NCBI GenBank assembly: GCA_964462985.1
Contig: CAYXAA010000020.1
Coordinates: 17,177-81,176, forward strand
DNA length: 64,000 nucleotides
DNA from: CAYXAA01 sp964462985
Lineage (GTDB): Bacteria; Pseudomonadota; Alphaproteobacteria; Rhizobiales; Stappiaceae
Direction: 5' to 3'
The position numbers were made by a program, and so were the translations under genes. Position 1 is the first letter of the stretch; each line of letters opens with the position of its first letter. The notes under the pieces were generated by a model, which ran no database searches, was not told the DNA's origin, and worked only from the letters and a program-made list of their open reading frames with translations. This document shows positions 43,876 to 53,500 of the stretch, in pieces.

Positions 43876-44496
43876 ATGCAGCGCGTCATCGAGTACTACT
43901 ATACGCATGTCTCGCCGTGGGCCTATCTCGGCCATCGTGCCTTCCTCGACCTCGCCGACCGCCACGGCTACGCGATCCGCTTCAAGCCGGTGCTGCTTGG
44001 ACCGGTGTTTGCCGAGTCGGGCGGTCTGCCGCTGTCCAAGCGCCACCCGCTGCGCCAGGCCTATCGGCTGGTCGAACTGCAGCGCTGGCGCGAGAAGCGC
44101 GGCCTGCCGCTGAACCTGAGGCCGCGGCATTTTCCCGCCGACCCGTCGCTCGCCGACCGGATCGCGCTGGCGCTTGCGCTCGAGGGCGGCCCGGCCGGCG
44201 CCTTCACCGAGGCGGCCTTCCGGCTGACGTGGGTCGACGACCGCGACATCTCCGACCGTCCCGTGCTCGCGGCAGTGCTGGAGACCCTGGGTCTCGATAC
44301 GGACAAGGTTCTGACGGCGGCCGACGGCAGGGACATTGAGGACCGCTATGTCAGCCATCAGTCCGATGCGCTCGCCGCCGGCGTGTTCGGTTCGCCAAGC
44401 TATGTTCTGAACGGCGAGGTATTCTGGGGGCAGGACAGGCTGGATCTGCTGGAGGATGCACTGACGAGCGGCCGTCAGCCCTATCGGCCGGATTGA
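43876..44496 (+). CDS. DsbA-family 2-hydroxychromene-2-carboxylate isomerase-like protein
   Basis: A 206-residue thioredoxin-fold protein of the kappa-GST/HCCA isomerase group. The N-terminus VIEYYYTHVSPWAYLGH has Ser in the place of the DsbA active-site Cys, and the late GVFGSPSYVLNGEVFWGQDRL is the cis-proline and C-terminal block. Such enzymes use glutathione to isomerise aromatic ring-opened intermediates, but many members have unknown roles. No aromatic degradation genes lie nearby. The start was set after CAGGAG at 43865-43870. It is on the same strand as the ligase, 97 bases later. Confidence 0.85.
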   Translation: MQRVIEYYYTHVSPWAYLGHRAFLDLADRHGYAIRFKPVLLGPVFAESGGLPLSKRHPLRQAYRLVELQRWREKRGLPLNLRPRHFPADPSLADRIALALALEGGPAGAFTEAAFRLTWVDDRDISDRPVLAAVLETLGLDTDKVLTAADGRDIEDRYVSHQSDALAAGVFGSPSYVLNGEVFWGQDRLDLLEDALTSGRQPYRPD

Positions 44497-44628
44497 GGCG
44501 CTCGGCGTCATGTTCGCCCGAGCTTGCGCAGGATGCCTTGAAACTTTGCAATCGATCGCCCATTCCGCAGTGAAGCGCATTCATCCGGATAGGGGTGATC
44601 TGGCCGTTCCGGCGGCGGGAGGTGACTG

Positions 44629-45159
44629 ATGACGATACGACCTCTGCTGTTCTCCTTCGTGCTGCTTGCGCCGCTCGCCGCGTTCGCGCAGGGCGCGACG
44701 CCCGACCCCACGGAGACCCCGGATGGCGGGCCGGAGGCAACGGTGCTCGACACCGATCGCTTCATGTTGTCCGAAACCGGTGACGGTGTGTTGAGGCTCG
44801 ACCGCAGCACTGGCCGCGTCTCGCTGTGCCGCGAGGCCAATGGTGCATGGCGCTGTGCGCCGGTGGCCGACGCCGAACGGGCGCTCGAAGCCGAAATCGA
44901 GCGATTGACCACGGAAAATCTCCGGCTTTCGGCGCGCAACCGCGAACTCGAGGCCAAGATCCTGGCCATCAGCCGCTCCGCCCAGGACGCAATGGGTGAC
45001 ACGCCGGAAGCCGGCAGGCGCGAAGACGGCGGCTCATCGCTTTCGCGCGAGGACGAGGAAGAGATCGACCGCGCCCTCGACTTCACCGAAAAGGCGATGC
45101 GCCGCTTCTTCGACCTCATGAAGACGCTGCGCGACGAGTTCGAGGACCGGACCCGCTAG
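44629..45159 (+). CDS. Exported coiled-coil protein of unknown function
   Basis: A 176-residue protein with a signal peptide (1-21, ending AFAQG). A short Cys-containing beta segment follows (VLRLDRSTGRVSLCREANGAWRCAP, two cysteines likely paired), then a coiled coil (about 80-115, ERALEAEIERLTTENLRLSARNRELEAKIL) and an acidic/basic helical tail. Similar proteins are widespread in Rhizobiales without assigned function. A ribosome site GGGAGGTG overlaps the region just before the ATG, supporting this start. Confidence 0.7.
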   Translation: MTIRPLLFSFVLLAPLAAFAQGATPDPTETPDGGPEATVLDTDRFMLSETGDGVLRLDRSTGRVSLCREANGAWRCAPVADAERALEAEIERLTTENLRLSARNRELEAKILAISRSAQDAMGDTPEAGRREDGGSSLSREDEEEIDRALDFTEKAMRRFFDLMKTLRDEFEDRTR

Positions 45160-45242
45160 CCTGGCGACCCCGCAGGCCGTGGGATGCGTGGGGCCGAACG
45201 TGCTCGGCCGCCTTCCCGCACCGCTCGCCGGCAGACCGCCCG

Positions 45243-46106
45243 TCAGGACAGGACCATTGATGCGATCGCCTTGCGAACCTCCGGCTCAAGGGGGACAGCC
45301 TTGCGCGTGTCGAGGTCCATGGCTAGCGCGACGACGTCGCAGACGGCCGCAAGCCGGTTGGCGCGGGCCTCGAACATGTGGTGGCGGAAGCTGAAGATGG
45401 TGTTGGAAGCCCCGGTCAGGCCGCTGATTACCACGACCGGATCGCCGAGCTTCAGGGGCCCCGCCCATGCGAGCTTCATCTCCACCGCCACGCGGCCGAG
45501 GCCGCGTTCGGCAAGCCAGTCCGGCGCCATCGGCGTCCTGGCCCAGATGTGCGGTGCTGCCTCGGTGAAGCGACCCAACGCGAAACCGTCGTCGGCGCGG
45601 CCGTCAGGACCGAGGTCGCGCTGCAGCACCGTCGAGCGGTTGACGACGGCAGCACCGGCCCTGATCAGCGCCTCGGGTGTCGCCTTCAGCGCCGGCACCG
45701 TGGCCGGCAGCCCGCGCGGCGCTGCGGTCTCGGGCATGGCATTCTCCGCGTCGCGGAAGCGCCTGCGCAGTTCCCGGATCTTGCTTTCCGGCGGTGAGTA
45801 GCCGTCGACCGCGGTTGCCGCCAGCCGGTCGCCTTCGCGGAGTTCGTGGACCACCGTCAGCATGTGCGGACCGTCAAAGGCGATGAACGAGCGTCCCGTA
45901 ATCATGGCGCCGCAACGCAGTTCGCAATGATAGCGCACGTGCCGGACCCGCCGACTGCCGACCAGCGCATCGCTAAGGCCGGAGAGCAGTCGGAACTGCC
46001 GGTCGGCCTCTTCGAAGCGCGTGAAGTAGAACTGGACGTTGAGGTGGTCGTTCTCGTCGCATTCCCAGCGGTTGACGGAGGAAAACAGGGTCTCGAACGC
46101 AGGCAT
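45243..46106 (-). CDS. Double-hotdog acyl-CoA thioesterase family protein
   Basis: A 287-residue protein with two hotdog domains. The first (about 1-125) shows VNRWECDENDHLNVQFYFTRFEEAD, the 4HBT pattern with Asp/His near the active helix; the second (about 145-285) shows the same fold with GRVAVEMKLAWAGPLKLGDPVVV. Related proteins hydrolyse acyl-CoA such as betainyl-CoA or hydroxybenzoyl-CoA. The start was set at the ATG giving MPAFETLFSSVNRWE. The HSL-type esterase gene is 133 bases upstream on the same strand; the two could form one transcription unit. Confidence 0.8.
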   Translation of the reverse strand: MPAFETLFSSVNRWECDENDHLNVQFYFTRFEEADRQFRLLSGLSDALVGSRRVRHVRYHCELRCGAMITGRSFIAFDGPHMLTVVHELREGDRLAATAVDGYSPPESKIRELRRRFRDAENAMPETAAPRGLPATVPALKATPEALIRAGAAVVNRSTVLQRDLGPDGRADDGFALGRFTEAAPHIWARTPMAPDWLAERGLGRVAVEMKLAWAGPLKLGDPVVVISGLTGASNTIFSFRHHMFEARANRLAAVCDVVALAMDLDTRKAVPLEPEVRKAIASMVLS

Positions 46107-46239
46107 TGAGTTTCCTTGCAAGGTCGGCGAACCGTCATGGGGATCGGATGAGCACCCCAGAAGCTGAGTGTTTGAGACGGTCTCTGCACCGGAGAGGGCG
46201 CAGGTTGCGTGCATGGGCGGGAAGATGACCCGCGGCGCC

Positions 46240-47214
46240 TTAGGGGGCGCCCCGGTTGGCCGCGTGGTCGATGAGAAACCGGTCGATTGCCGCGTTCGCC
46301 GCATCCGCGATCGCGAGCGGATAGTTGTGGAAGACGTGGCAGCCGCCAGGGTAGACGGCGAGTTCTGCCGGGTTGCCGGCGGCGAGCCAGCGTGCGGCCA
46401 TGAACAGGCTGTCGTCGGTGAGCGGATCGTGGGTTCCGACCGAGAAATGGGCCGACGGCAGACCCGAAAGGTCGGCAAGCAGCGGAGAGATGTCCGGATC
46501 GGCCGGATCCTGTCCCCGCGCCAGATAGTGCCGCACGAACATTTCCACGTCGCGGGTATTGAGGACGAGCTTTTCGCTCCCCCAGCGCCGTGCACTTGGC
46601 GTCAGCCTGAGGTCGAACATGCCGGCGATGAAGACGGCGGCGGAAAAGGGTGTCAATCCGTGGCGGTCGCGCAGGCGGATCAGCGTCGTCGCCGTGAGGT
46701 TGCCGCCAGCAGAATCTCCGCCTATGGCAAAGCGGTCGACGCCGAGGCGCCTCGCTCCCTCGCCGACAAGCCAGAGCGCCGCTGCCTCGCAGTCGTCAGG
46801 GCCTTGCGGATAGGGGTGCTCGGGTGCGAGCCGGTAGTCGACCGAGATGGCCACCAGCCCGGTCCGCTCGGCGATCTGCAAGAGACGCACGTCCTGCTGG
46901 TCGGCCGCTCCGAGCACCCAGCCGCCGCCGTGAATATGCAGGAATGCGCCCCTCGTCGTTCCGGCCGGCGGCCGGATGATCCGCAGCGGCACGCCGCCGT
47001 GCGGCCCCTCCGTCACGATCGTTTCGGCGTCGGGCGACTTCGGGGGGATCGGAAAGGGGCCGAGGCCCTGTGCCCGTCGCTCGCGGATCACAGCGGGCGG
47101 AAAGCTCCACTGATCGGGCAAGGCGCCAAGCCGCGCCGACAGGTCGGTGTTGAACCGACGCGTTTCGTCGCTGATCGCTGCCTCGGTGAACGGCTCGCTT
47201 ACGAACTGCATCAT
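46240..47214 (-). CDS. Alpha/beta hydrolase (hormone-sensitive-lipase family esterase)
   Basis: A 324-residue esterase. The oxyanion motif HGGGW is at 95-99, and the nucleophile Ser168 lies in GGDSAGG. The acid is expected in GTHDPLTDD and the base His in GGCHVFHNYP, giving a full catalytic triad. Residues 1-60 form the cap helix region. Family members cleave short acyl esters, and the natural substrate is unknown. A six-base-arm inverted repeat GTAAGG-CTA-CCTTAC lies 25 bases upstream of the start, over the likely promoter, so repression by a TetR- or similar-type factor is plausible. Confidence 0.88.
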   Translation of the reverse strand: MMQFVSEPFTEAAISDETRRFNTDLSARLGALPDQWSFPPAVIRERRAQGLGPFPIPPKSPDAETIVTEGPHGGVPLRIIRPPAGTTRGAFLHIHGGGWVLGAADQQDVRLLQIAERTGLVAISVDYRLAPEHPYPQGPDDCEAAALWLVGEGARRLGVDRFAIGGDSAGGNLTATTLIRLRDRHGLTPFSAAVFIAGMFDLRLTPSARRWGSEKLVLNTRDVEMFVRHYLARGQDPADPDISPLLADLSGLPSAHFSVGTHDPLTDDSLFMAARWLAAGNPAELAVYPGGCHVFHNYPLAIADAANAAIDRFLIDHAANRGAP

Positions 47215-47238
47215 GACCGGATGTTCGTTCTTGAAGAA

Positions 47239-47253
47239 GTAAGGCTACCTTAC
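47239..47253. promoter_or_regulatory. Inverted repeat upstream of the HSL-type esterase gene
   Basis: GTAAGG and CCTTAC, perfect six-base arms with a CTA spacer, 25 bases before the esterase start. The position is right for an operator overlapping the transcription start. The regulator is not identified. Confidence 0.4.
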
Positions 47254-47366
47254 AATGCGGGCGGCAAAAGGCTAGTTCCCGTCGAAACACTGCCAATCGC
47301 CTTTTGGAGACGACCACCTGGACCTCGCAGCCGCGGCGTCATGGCGCTCCAGACCGTTCCCGGGCG

Positions 47367-49202
47367 CTACTGCGCCCGGTCCCGGATGGGCGATACACCG
47401 TTCGGGCGGCGGATCTCCTCGACCAGAGCCTGCGCTTGCCCGGACGGGGCCCGGGTCAGGAGACTGACGACGATCATGGTCGCAAGCCCTGCCGGCAGAC
47501 CGAACACCGCCGCTGCGGTGTTCATGATGCCGAACCACTCTGCCATGCCGCCGTACTCGGTCATCGCCAGATAATACAGCGCGACAGCAAAGCCGGCCGT
47601 CATGCCTGCGACCGCGCCAGCGGAGGTGCAGCGCTTCCACCAGATCCCCAGCACCAGGGCGGGGAAGAAGCCGGCGGCGGCAAGCGAGAAGGCCCAGGCC
47701 ACCATTGTCAGGATGTCGGCGGGCCGGGTCAGCGCCAGCCAGGCGGCGGCCGCGGCGACGGCGAGCAGCAGCACCCGCGCCACGAACAGCCGCCGGCTCG
47801 CCGGAGCCGTCTGGTCGGCCATGCGATAATAGACGTCATGACCAAGCGCGTTCGCAATGGCGAGCAGCAGACCACTGGCGCTCGACAGCGCCGCCGCCAA
47901 ACTGCCGGCGGCAACCAGTGCCGCGATGACGTGGGGCAGACCGGCGATCTCCGGCGTGGCGATCACCACCACGTCGCGGTCGATCGCGAAGTCTGAAAGG
48001 CGCAGCACGCCGTCGTTGCCCGGCACTCCCGCACAGGCGGACCTTACCGCGTCGGCGCTCGCCGCAGGGGCGCCGCAGATGTCGACGAGGCCGAGCCGGC
48101 CATAGGTGTAGATCCACTCGGGCAGCACATCGAGGCTGCTGCCGATCACGTTCCGGTACACTTCGAGCTTTGCGAAGGCGGCGTAGGCCGGCGCGGTCAC
48201 GTAGAGCACGGCGATGAACAGCAGCGACCAGGCCACGGACTGCCGCGCCCCGCGCACGGTTGCCGTGGTAAACGATCGCATCAGGAGGTGCGGCATCGAG
48301 GCGGTGCCGATCATGAGACACGCGACCAGCGCGAAAACGTTGACCGGGTCGAGCGAGCTGAAGGGTTCCAGATGACGCGCCAGCGTGTCGGCGCTCGCCA
48401 ACCCGTTCGCCAGCATCTCCTCCTCGAGCATCGCGATCTGCTGCAGCGCCTGGCCGTAGCCGAGCTGGGCGAGCGGGACGCCGAACTGCTGCGCCGACAG
48501 GATCATGACCGGCAGCAGGTAGGCGACGACGAGAACGATGTATTGCGCCACCTGGGTCCAGGTCACCGCCCGCATGCCGCCGAGCACCGAGCACAGCGCG
48601 ACGGCGCCGAGCCCGGCATGGACCGCCGTCTCAAAGCCGATACCGAGGAAGCGCGAGGCGACGAGGCCGGTGGCATAAAGCTGCGCCGCAAGATAGGAGA
48701 ACGAGCAGGCGATCAGCACGATGATTGCGGCCACCCGGATCGGATTGCCGCCGAAGCGGGCGGCAAGGAACTCGGGCACGGTAAAGGCACCGGACTTCCG
48801 CAGATAGGGCGCGATCAGCACGGCAGTAAGCACATAGCCGCCCGTCCACCCGATCACATAGGCGAGGCCGTCGTAGCCGAGGACGTAGAGCGTGCCGGCC
48901 ATGCCGAGGAACGACGCCCCGCTGATCCAGTCAGCCGCCGTTGCCATGCCGTTGTAGACCGGTGGCACGCTTCGCCCGGCGACGTAATACTCGGACACCC
49001 GGACGGTGCGCGACGCAATGCCGATCCCGACATAGACCGCAATCGTGAGGAGCACGAAAACAACACCGATGACGCGATCGGGCACGCCGACCTGTTCGAG
49101 CACCGCCAGCAGGACGACGAGGGCGGCAAAGCTCCCGGCGTAGGTGCCGAAGATGCGTCCGATAGAATCGCGGAACGGGTCCTGAATCGGCTCGATGCTC
49201 AT
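47367..49202 (-). CDS. Sodium:solute symporter, ActP-like (probable acetate/monocarboxylate uptake)
   Basis: A 611-residue member of the SSS family with about 13-14 hydrophobic helices. Signatures include SEYYVAGRSVPPVYNGMATAADWISGASFLG near the start and GWTGGYVLTAVLIAPYLRKSGAFTVPEFLAARFG, both typical of ActP/VC_2705-type acetate symporters. It is encoded with a 57-residue membrane peptide whose stop overlaps its ATG. A CrbR/CrbS-type regulatory pair follows in the divergent direction; in gammaproteobacteria that pair controls acetate uptake and acs. The start was selected by this overlap and by the N-terminus MSIEPIQDPFRDSIGRIFG. Confidence 0.85.
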   Translation of the reverse strand: MSIEPIQDPFRDSIGRIFGTYAGSFAALVVLLAVLEQVGVPDRVIGVVFVLLTIAVYVGIGIASRTVRVSEYYVAGRSVPPVYNGMATAADWISGASFLGMAGTLYVLGYDGLAYVIGWTGGYVLTAVLIAPYLRKSGAFTVPEFLAARFGGNPIRVAAIIVLIACSFSYLAAQLYATGLVASRFLGIGFETAVHAGLGAVALCSVLGGMRAVTWTQVAQYIVLVVAYLLPVMILSAQQFGVPLAQLGYGQALQQIAMLEEEMLANGLASADTLARHLEPFSSLDPVNVFALVACLMIGTASMPHLLMRSFTTATVRGARQSVAWSLLFIAVLYVTAPAYAAFAKLEVYRNVIGSSLDVLPEWIYTYGRLGLVDICGAPAASADAVRSACAGVPGNDGVLRLSDFAIDRDVVVIATPEIAGLPHVIAALVAAGSLAAALSSASGLLLAIANALGHDVYYRMADQTAPASRRLFVARVLLLAVAAAAAWLALTRPADILTMVAWAFSLAAAGFFPALVLGIWWKRCTSAGAVAGMTAGFAVALYYLAMTEYGGMAEWFGIMNTAAAVFGLPAGLATMIVVSLLTRAPSGQAQALVEEIRRPNGVSPIRDRAQ

Positions 49203-49372
49203 GTGTCTGCCACCACCCCCGAATTTGCTCCGGCCATGTCGGCGCCGCGGTCGAGCGCTTGTACGACAACGGCAAGGACGACCCCGAGGACAAGGGTGAA
49301 AACGGCAGGCCGCTCGACGCGGCGCCACCGGACGTGCGAACCGCGTGCGTTGTGCATGGCTAATGGCGCCAT
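49199..49372 (-). CDS. 57-residue membrane peptide translationally coupled to the symporter
   Basis: A short gene not normally called. It starts at ATG 49372, six bases after a strong GGAGGGG, and its TGA overlaps the symporter ATG (ATGA). The product has a basic N-terminus (HNARGSHVRWRRVERP), one hydrophobic helix at about residues 23-40 (AVFTLVLGVVLAVVVQAL) and a short polar tail. Many SSS-family transporters have a small accessory membrane subunit encoded just upstream (for example DUF4212 or DUF485 proteins), and this looks like a reduced version of that arrangement. Sequence similarity to those families is not evident to me. Confidence 0.65.
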   Translation of the reverse strand: MAPLAMHNARGSHVRWRRVERPAVFTLVLGVVLAVVVQALDRGADMAGANSGVVADT

Positions 49373-49862
49373 TTCCCCTCCCTCGAACCCACCGCGGCCG
49401 ACGAACGTCAGTGGACGCTTCGTCGCAGGTGCCTTGATTCTTATATGAGTTTCCGGAAACCGAAAATACGATCGCTTACCGATGACGAGGGCGGGCGGAA
49501 GGTCCGACGCGCGATTGACGGGAGCCTCTTGGTCATTGCAGAGCGTCTCATCTGGTCACCCGCCTTGTGCCGCCGCTGGTGGATGGTGCGGGCACGTGAG
49601 CCTGCGCCGCACGACAAGGGGGCAGGACAGCACAGTGCACGCAACGTGAACCGGGGCGATACGGGGGATTTCCCCGGCCCGTCCGCACGCATCGCCCGTT
49701 GGCGCAGCGCACCGAGACGTGGTTAGCTGTGCCAAAGCGCCGTGGCTTGAATCGCGAGCGGCGGCAAAATCAATATCCGCGCTGAAGCGGGCTCGACCGA
49801 CGGTGCCTTGCTGCCGGTGTTCTGCGCCGCTAGGCGAAGCAGACGTGACAAGGGGGAAACGC
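49373..49862. other. Divergent intergenic region between symporter unit and response regulator
   Basis: These 490 bases contain no convincing gene; short open frames here lack ribosome sites and have unusual composition. A ten-base palindrome TTTCCGGAAA sits at 49450-49459 in the most AT-rich patch, about 80 bases before the small membrane gene, near a TTCTTATATGAG segment that could be promoter. A ribosome site AAGGGGGAAAC precedes the response regulator. Regulation of the symporter from here by the CrbR-like protein is plausible. Confidence 0.45.
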
Positions 49863-50537
49863 GTGACGGAGCCGTCACAGTACTATTTCGTTGTCGCCGA
49901 CGACCATCCGTTGTTCCGCGCCGCGCTGCGTCAGACGATTGCCACGCTCTATCCCGACGCCGGTGTCGCGGAGGTCGGAACCCTCGAAGACGCAGTCGCC
50001 GAACTGGATGGGGCGCAGGAGGTCGATCTCGTGCTGCTCGACCTCACGATGCCGGGCATGCGGGGCTATTCGGGGCTGATGTATCTGAGGGCCCAGTATC
50101 CATCGGTTCCGGTGGTGATCGTCTCGGCCAACGAGGACCCGGCCGCGATCCGCCGCTGCATGAAACTCGGCGCCTCGGGTTTCGTCCCAAAGTCGCTCGG
50201 CATCGACACGATCCGGTCTGCGTTTGCCGCTGTAATGGCCGGCGGCACCTGGACACCGCCCGACGTCGACCTGACCGCCGAGGACAGCGAAACCGCCGAG
50301 CTGGTGCAGCGGTTTTCCCTGCTGACGCCGCAGCAGGTCCGCGTGCTGATGATGCTGTCGGAAGGCCTGCTCAACAAGCAGATCGCCTATGAACTCAACG
50401 TCTCGGAGGCGACCGTCAAGGCCCATGTCTCGGCAATTCTGCAGAAGCTCGGCGTCGAAAGCCGCACCCAGGCGGTAATCGCCGCGTCGAAGATCGAGCA
50501 GGGACAGTGGCAGTCACTGACGGAGGAGGACCGGTAA
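49863..50537 (+). CDS. LuxR-type response regulator, CrbR/ErdR-like
   Basis: A 224-residue response regulator. The receiver domain has Asp13-Asp14 (VADDHP), phospho-acceptor Asp60 (LLDLTMPG) and Lys in FVPKS. The LuxR/GerE helix-turn-helix at about 155-215 reads LTPQQVRVLMMLSEGLLNKQIAYELNVSEATVKAHVSAIL (quoted by its ends LTPQQ and VKAHVS). The start is GTG at 49863, ten bases after AAGGGGG; a GTG 18 bases earlier is less well placed. It is tail to tail with a hybrid kinase carrying an SSS domain, which together match CrbS-CrbR (MxtR-ErdR), the acetate-switch two-component system. Confidence 0.85.
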   Translation: MTEPSQYYFVVADDHPLFRAALRQTIATLYPDAGVAEVGTLEDAVAELDGAQEVDLVLLDLTMPGMRGYSGLMYLRAQYPSVPVVIVSANEDPAAIRRCMKLGASGFVPKSLGIDTIRSAFAAVMAGGTWTPPDVDLTAEDSETAELVQRFSLLTPQQVRVLMMLSEGLLNKQIAYELNVSEATVKAHVSAILQKLGVESRTQAVIAASKIEQGQWQSLTEEDR

Positions 50538-50552
50538 CGGGAGCGCGGGCGA

Positions 50553-53500
50553 TCACTCCGCCGCTGTCCCCGTCTCCACCCGCCGCCGGGACAATTGCGC
50601 CCGCAGCGCCGCCGGTTTCAGCGGCTTGTTGAGGAGGTCGATGCCCTTGGCCGCCGCCTCGGCGCGCACGGTGCGGGAGCGGTCGGCGGTAATCAGGATT
50701 GCCGGAATCCCGGCACCGAACTTCCACCTGAGCTGCACGATCGCATCGATACCGTTGCCGTCGTCGAGATGGTAGTCGACCAGCATCACGTCGGGCGTCT
50801 CGCCGATTTCCAGGATCTGCGCGGCCGCCTCCTGGGCGTCGCGAGCGGCGATCACTTGGCACTGCCAGCCCGTGAGCAGCGCGGCCATGCCATCGAGGAT
50901 CTGAGGCTCGTTGTCGATCGCAAGCACCGTGAGGCCCTCGAGCTGGTGCGGCATCGCGATCATCGGCGGCGGGGGCGCCTCGACCGGGACGGCGGCGGCC
51001 ACGGGTATGGTGACCCGGAAGCACGAGCCACGATCGGTGCGGGAGTCCAGCTGCACCGGATGGTCGAGGACACGGCTGATGCGCTCGACGATCGACAGCC
51101 CGAGCCCCAGCCCGCGCGCCACACGCGCGCCGTCGTCGAGTCGATGGAACTCCCGGAAGATCACCTTCTGCTTCGAGGCGGGAATGCCGATGCCGGTGTC
51201 GTGGATCTCGACCACCGCACGGCCCTGACGTCGGCGTACGCCGACCAGCACCTCGCCGTTCGCGGTGTACTTGATCGCGTTCGACACCAGGTTCTGCAGC
51301 AGTCGCCGCAGCAGCCTGCGGTCGGAACGAACCGACAGGCTGCAGGGCAGGACCTTGAAGTCGAGCTCCTTCTCCTGCGCGATCGGCTCGAACTCCATGC
51401 GGAGCGGATTGAGGATCTCGTCGAGGCGGAACACTGTTGAGTCTGGCTTTAGCGCGCCGGTGTCGAGCCGCGAGATGTCGAGCACTGCGCCGATGATCTC
51501 CTCGACGGACTCCAGCGAGGCCTCTACGGCGCGCACAAGGCTGCGGTTTTCGCCCTCGCTGAAGCGGTCGACCAGGCTGGAAGCATAGAGCCTTGCCGCG
51601 TTGAGCGGCTGCAGGATGTCGTGTCCGGCGGCCGCCAGGAACCGGGTCTTGCCAATGTTGGCCTCGTCGGCCTCCCGCTTGGCCTCGATCAACGCTTCAT
51701 TGACGCGGGTCAGCTCCCGTGTGCGCTCACGCACGCGGCGCTCCAGCGTCTCGTTGGCCCGGGCCAGCGCCTCTTCGGCCAGGAACCGCTCGGTAACGTC
51801 GGTGTAGGTCGTGACAATGCCGCCATCTGGCATTGGGCTGCTGCGAACCTCGAGCACGGTCTGGCTCGAGGTCAGCCGCTCCTGGAAGGTCTCCTGTCGC
51901 ACCACCAGCTTGTCGATCCGGTCGGCAACGATGGCTTCCACGGGCCCGCGGCCGAATTCGCCGCGTTCGGCATTGAAGCGGATGACGGCGTCGAGGGGGG
52001 TGCCGACCTGGCCGTATTCCGCCGGCAGGCCGAGCAGTTCGCGGAACTGCCGGTTCCAGCAGATCAGCCTGAGATCGCGGTCGAACACGCTGATGCCCTG
52101 GCGGACCTGATCCAGTGCGGTCTGCAGCAGGTCGCGGTTGTACTGGATCGCGGCCGTGGCATCGTCGAGCAGCTTCATGGCGCCCTTGCCGCTGGGATCC
52201 CGCCGCTTCACGAGGAGCGACAGCACCAGCCGTGACGAGGCAGCGCCGATGGCACTGGCGAGAAGTTGCTCGGAATAGCGCAGCATCTGCGCGTCCGCCG
52301 GAGCCGAAGGGGAAAGATCGAGGTTGCGCTCCCGTGCGTAGCGCGAGAAGGAGCGGTCGGTGCGCTCTTCGCCGAGGTAGCGCGCGATGGTCGCCCTCAG
52401 GTCGCCGATCGTCACCGAACTCCGCCACAGCCGCAACGAAGGCGCCGGCGACAGTTCCGCCGGCACGAAGATGTTCGCCTGAAGCCGCTCGATGGGTTCC
52501 GGCATCCGCGTCATCGACACCACGACATAGACGGCGAGATTGAGCGTCAGGCTCCAGAACACGCCGTGAATGAAGGGATCGAAGGCGATCGAGAACAGCG
52601 CCTGCGGCCGGAACAGCCACAGTCCGAACGGCCCGCTCTGGAGGAAGTTGTCCGAGATCAGGCCGGACTGCGCGAAGGTGGGAAGCAGGAGCGTATAGGC
52701 CCAGATGCCGAAGCCCGTCAGCATGCCCGCGATTGCGCCCCGGGCCGTCGCCCGCCGCCACAACAGCCCCCCGAAGAAGGCCGGTGCGAACTGCGCGATC
52801 GCCGCGAAGGACAACAGTCCGATCGAGGCGAGCGCCGCCGAGTCTCCGGCGAGGCGGTAGTAGGCATAGGCCAGGATTAGGATGAAGAAGATTGCCGCCC
52901 GGCGGATCCTGAGCAGCAGGCGGCTCATGTCGTCGCCGGAGGAGTCAATGATCTCGTCCTCCGAGCGACGGCGCAGGATCAGCGGCATGACGATATCGTT
53001 GGAAATCATGATCGAGAGCGCAACCGTCGCGACGATCACCATCGCGGTCGCAGCCGACAGGCCGCCGATGAAGGCAAACAGCGCAAGCCACGGTGCGTTC
53101 TCTGCGATCGGCAGCGCCAGCACGAACATGTCCGGATTGACGCTGTCCCCGATGTTCAGCATGCCGGCGGCCGCGATCGGTACGACAAATAGGTTGATCG
53201 CCACCAGATAGAGCGGAAACATCCAGGTCGCGCGCCTGAGCTCCGCATCGGAGTTGTTCTCCGTCACGGTGACGTGGAACTGCCGTGGCAGCATCAGGAT
53301 GGCGAAGGACGACAGCACCGTCATCACGATCCAGTTGCCGCCGACCAACTCCTTGGTGACAGCCTCCTCCACCGCAGGCGTTGCAGCGATCTCCGCCACC
53401 AGCGCGCTCGGGCCATCATAGAGCCAGTAGGTCACCCAGATCCCGACCGCGAGGAAGGCGACGAGCTTGACGATCGCTTCGGAAGCGATCGCGAGCATCA

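Noticed and set aside
49445..49726. 93-codon frame in the 490-base region before the response regulator
   Set aside because: No ribosome site, Arg/Trp-rich without a fold pattern, and an overlapping frame of similar length exists on the other strand.
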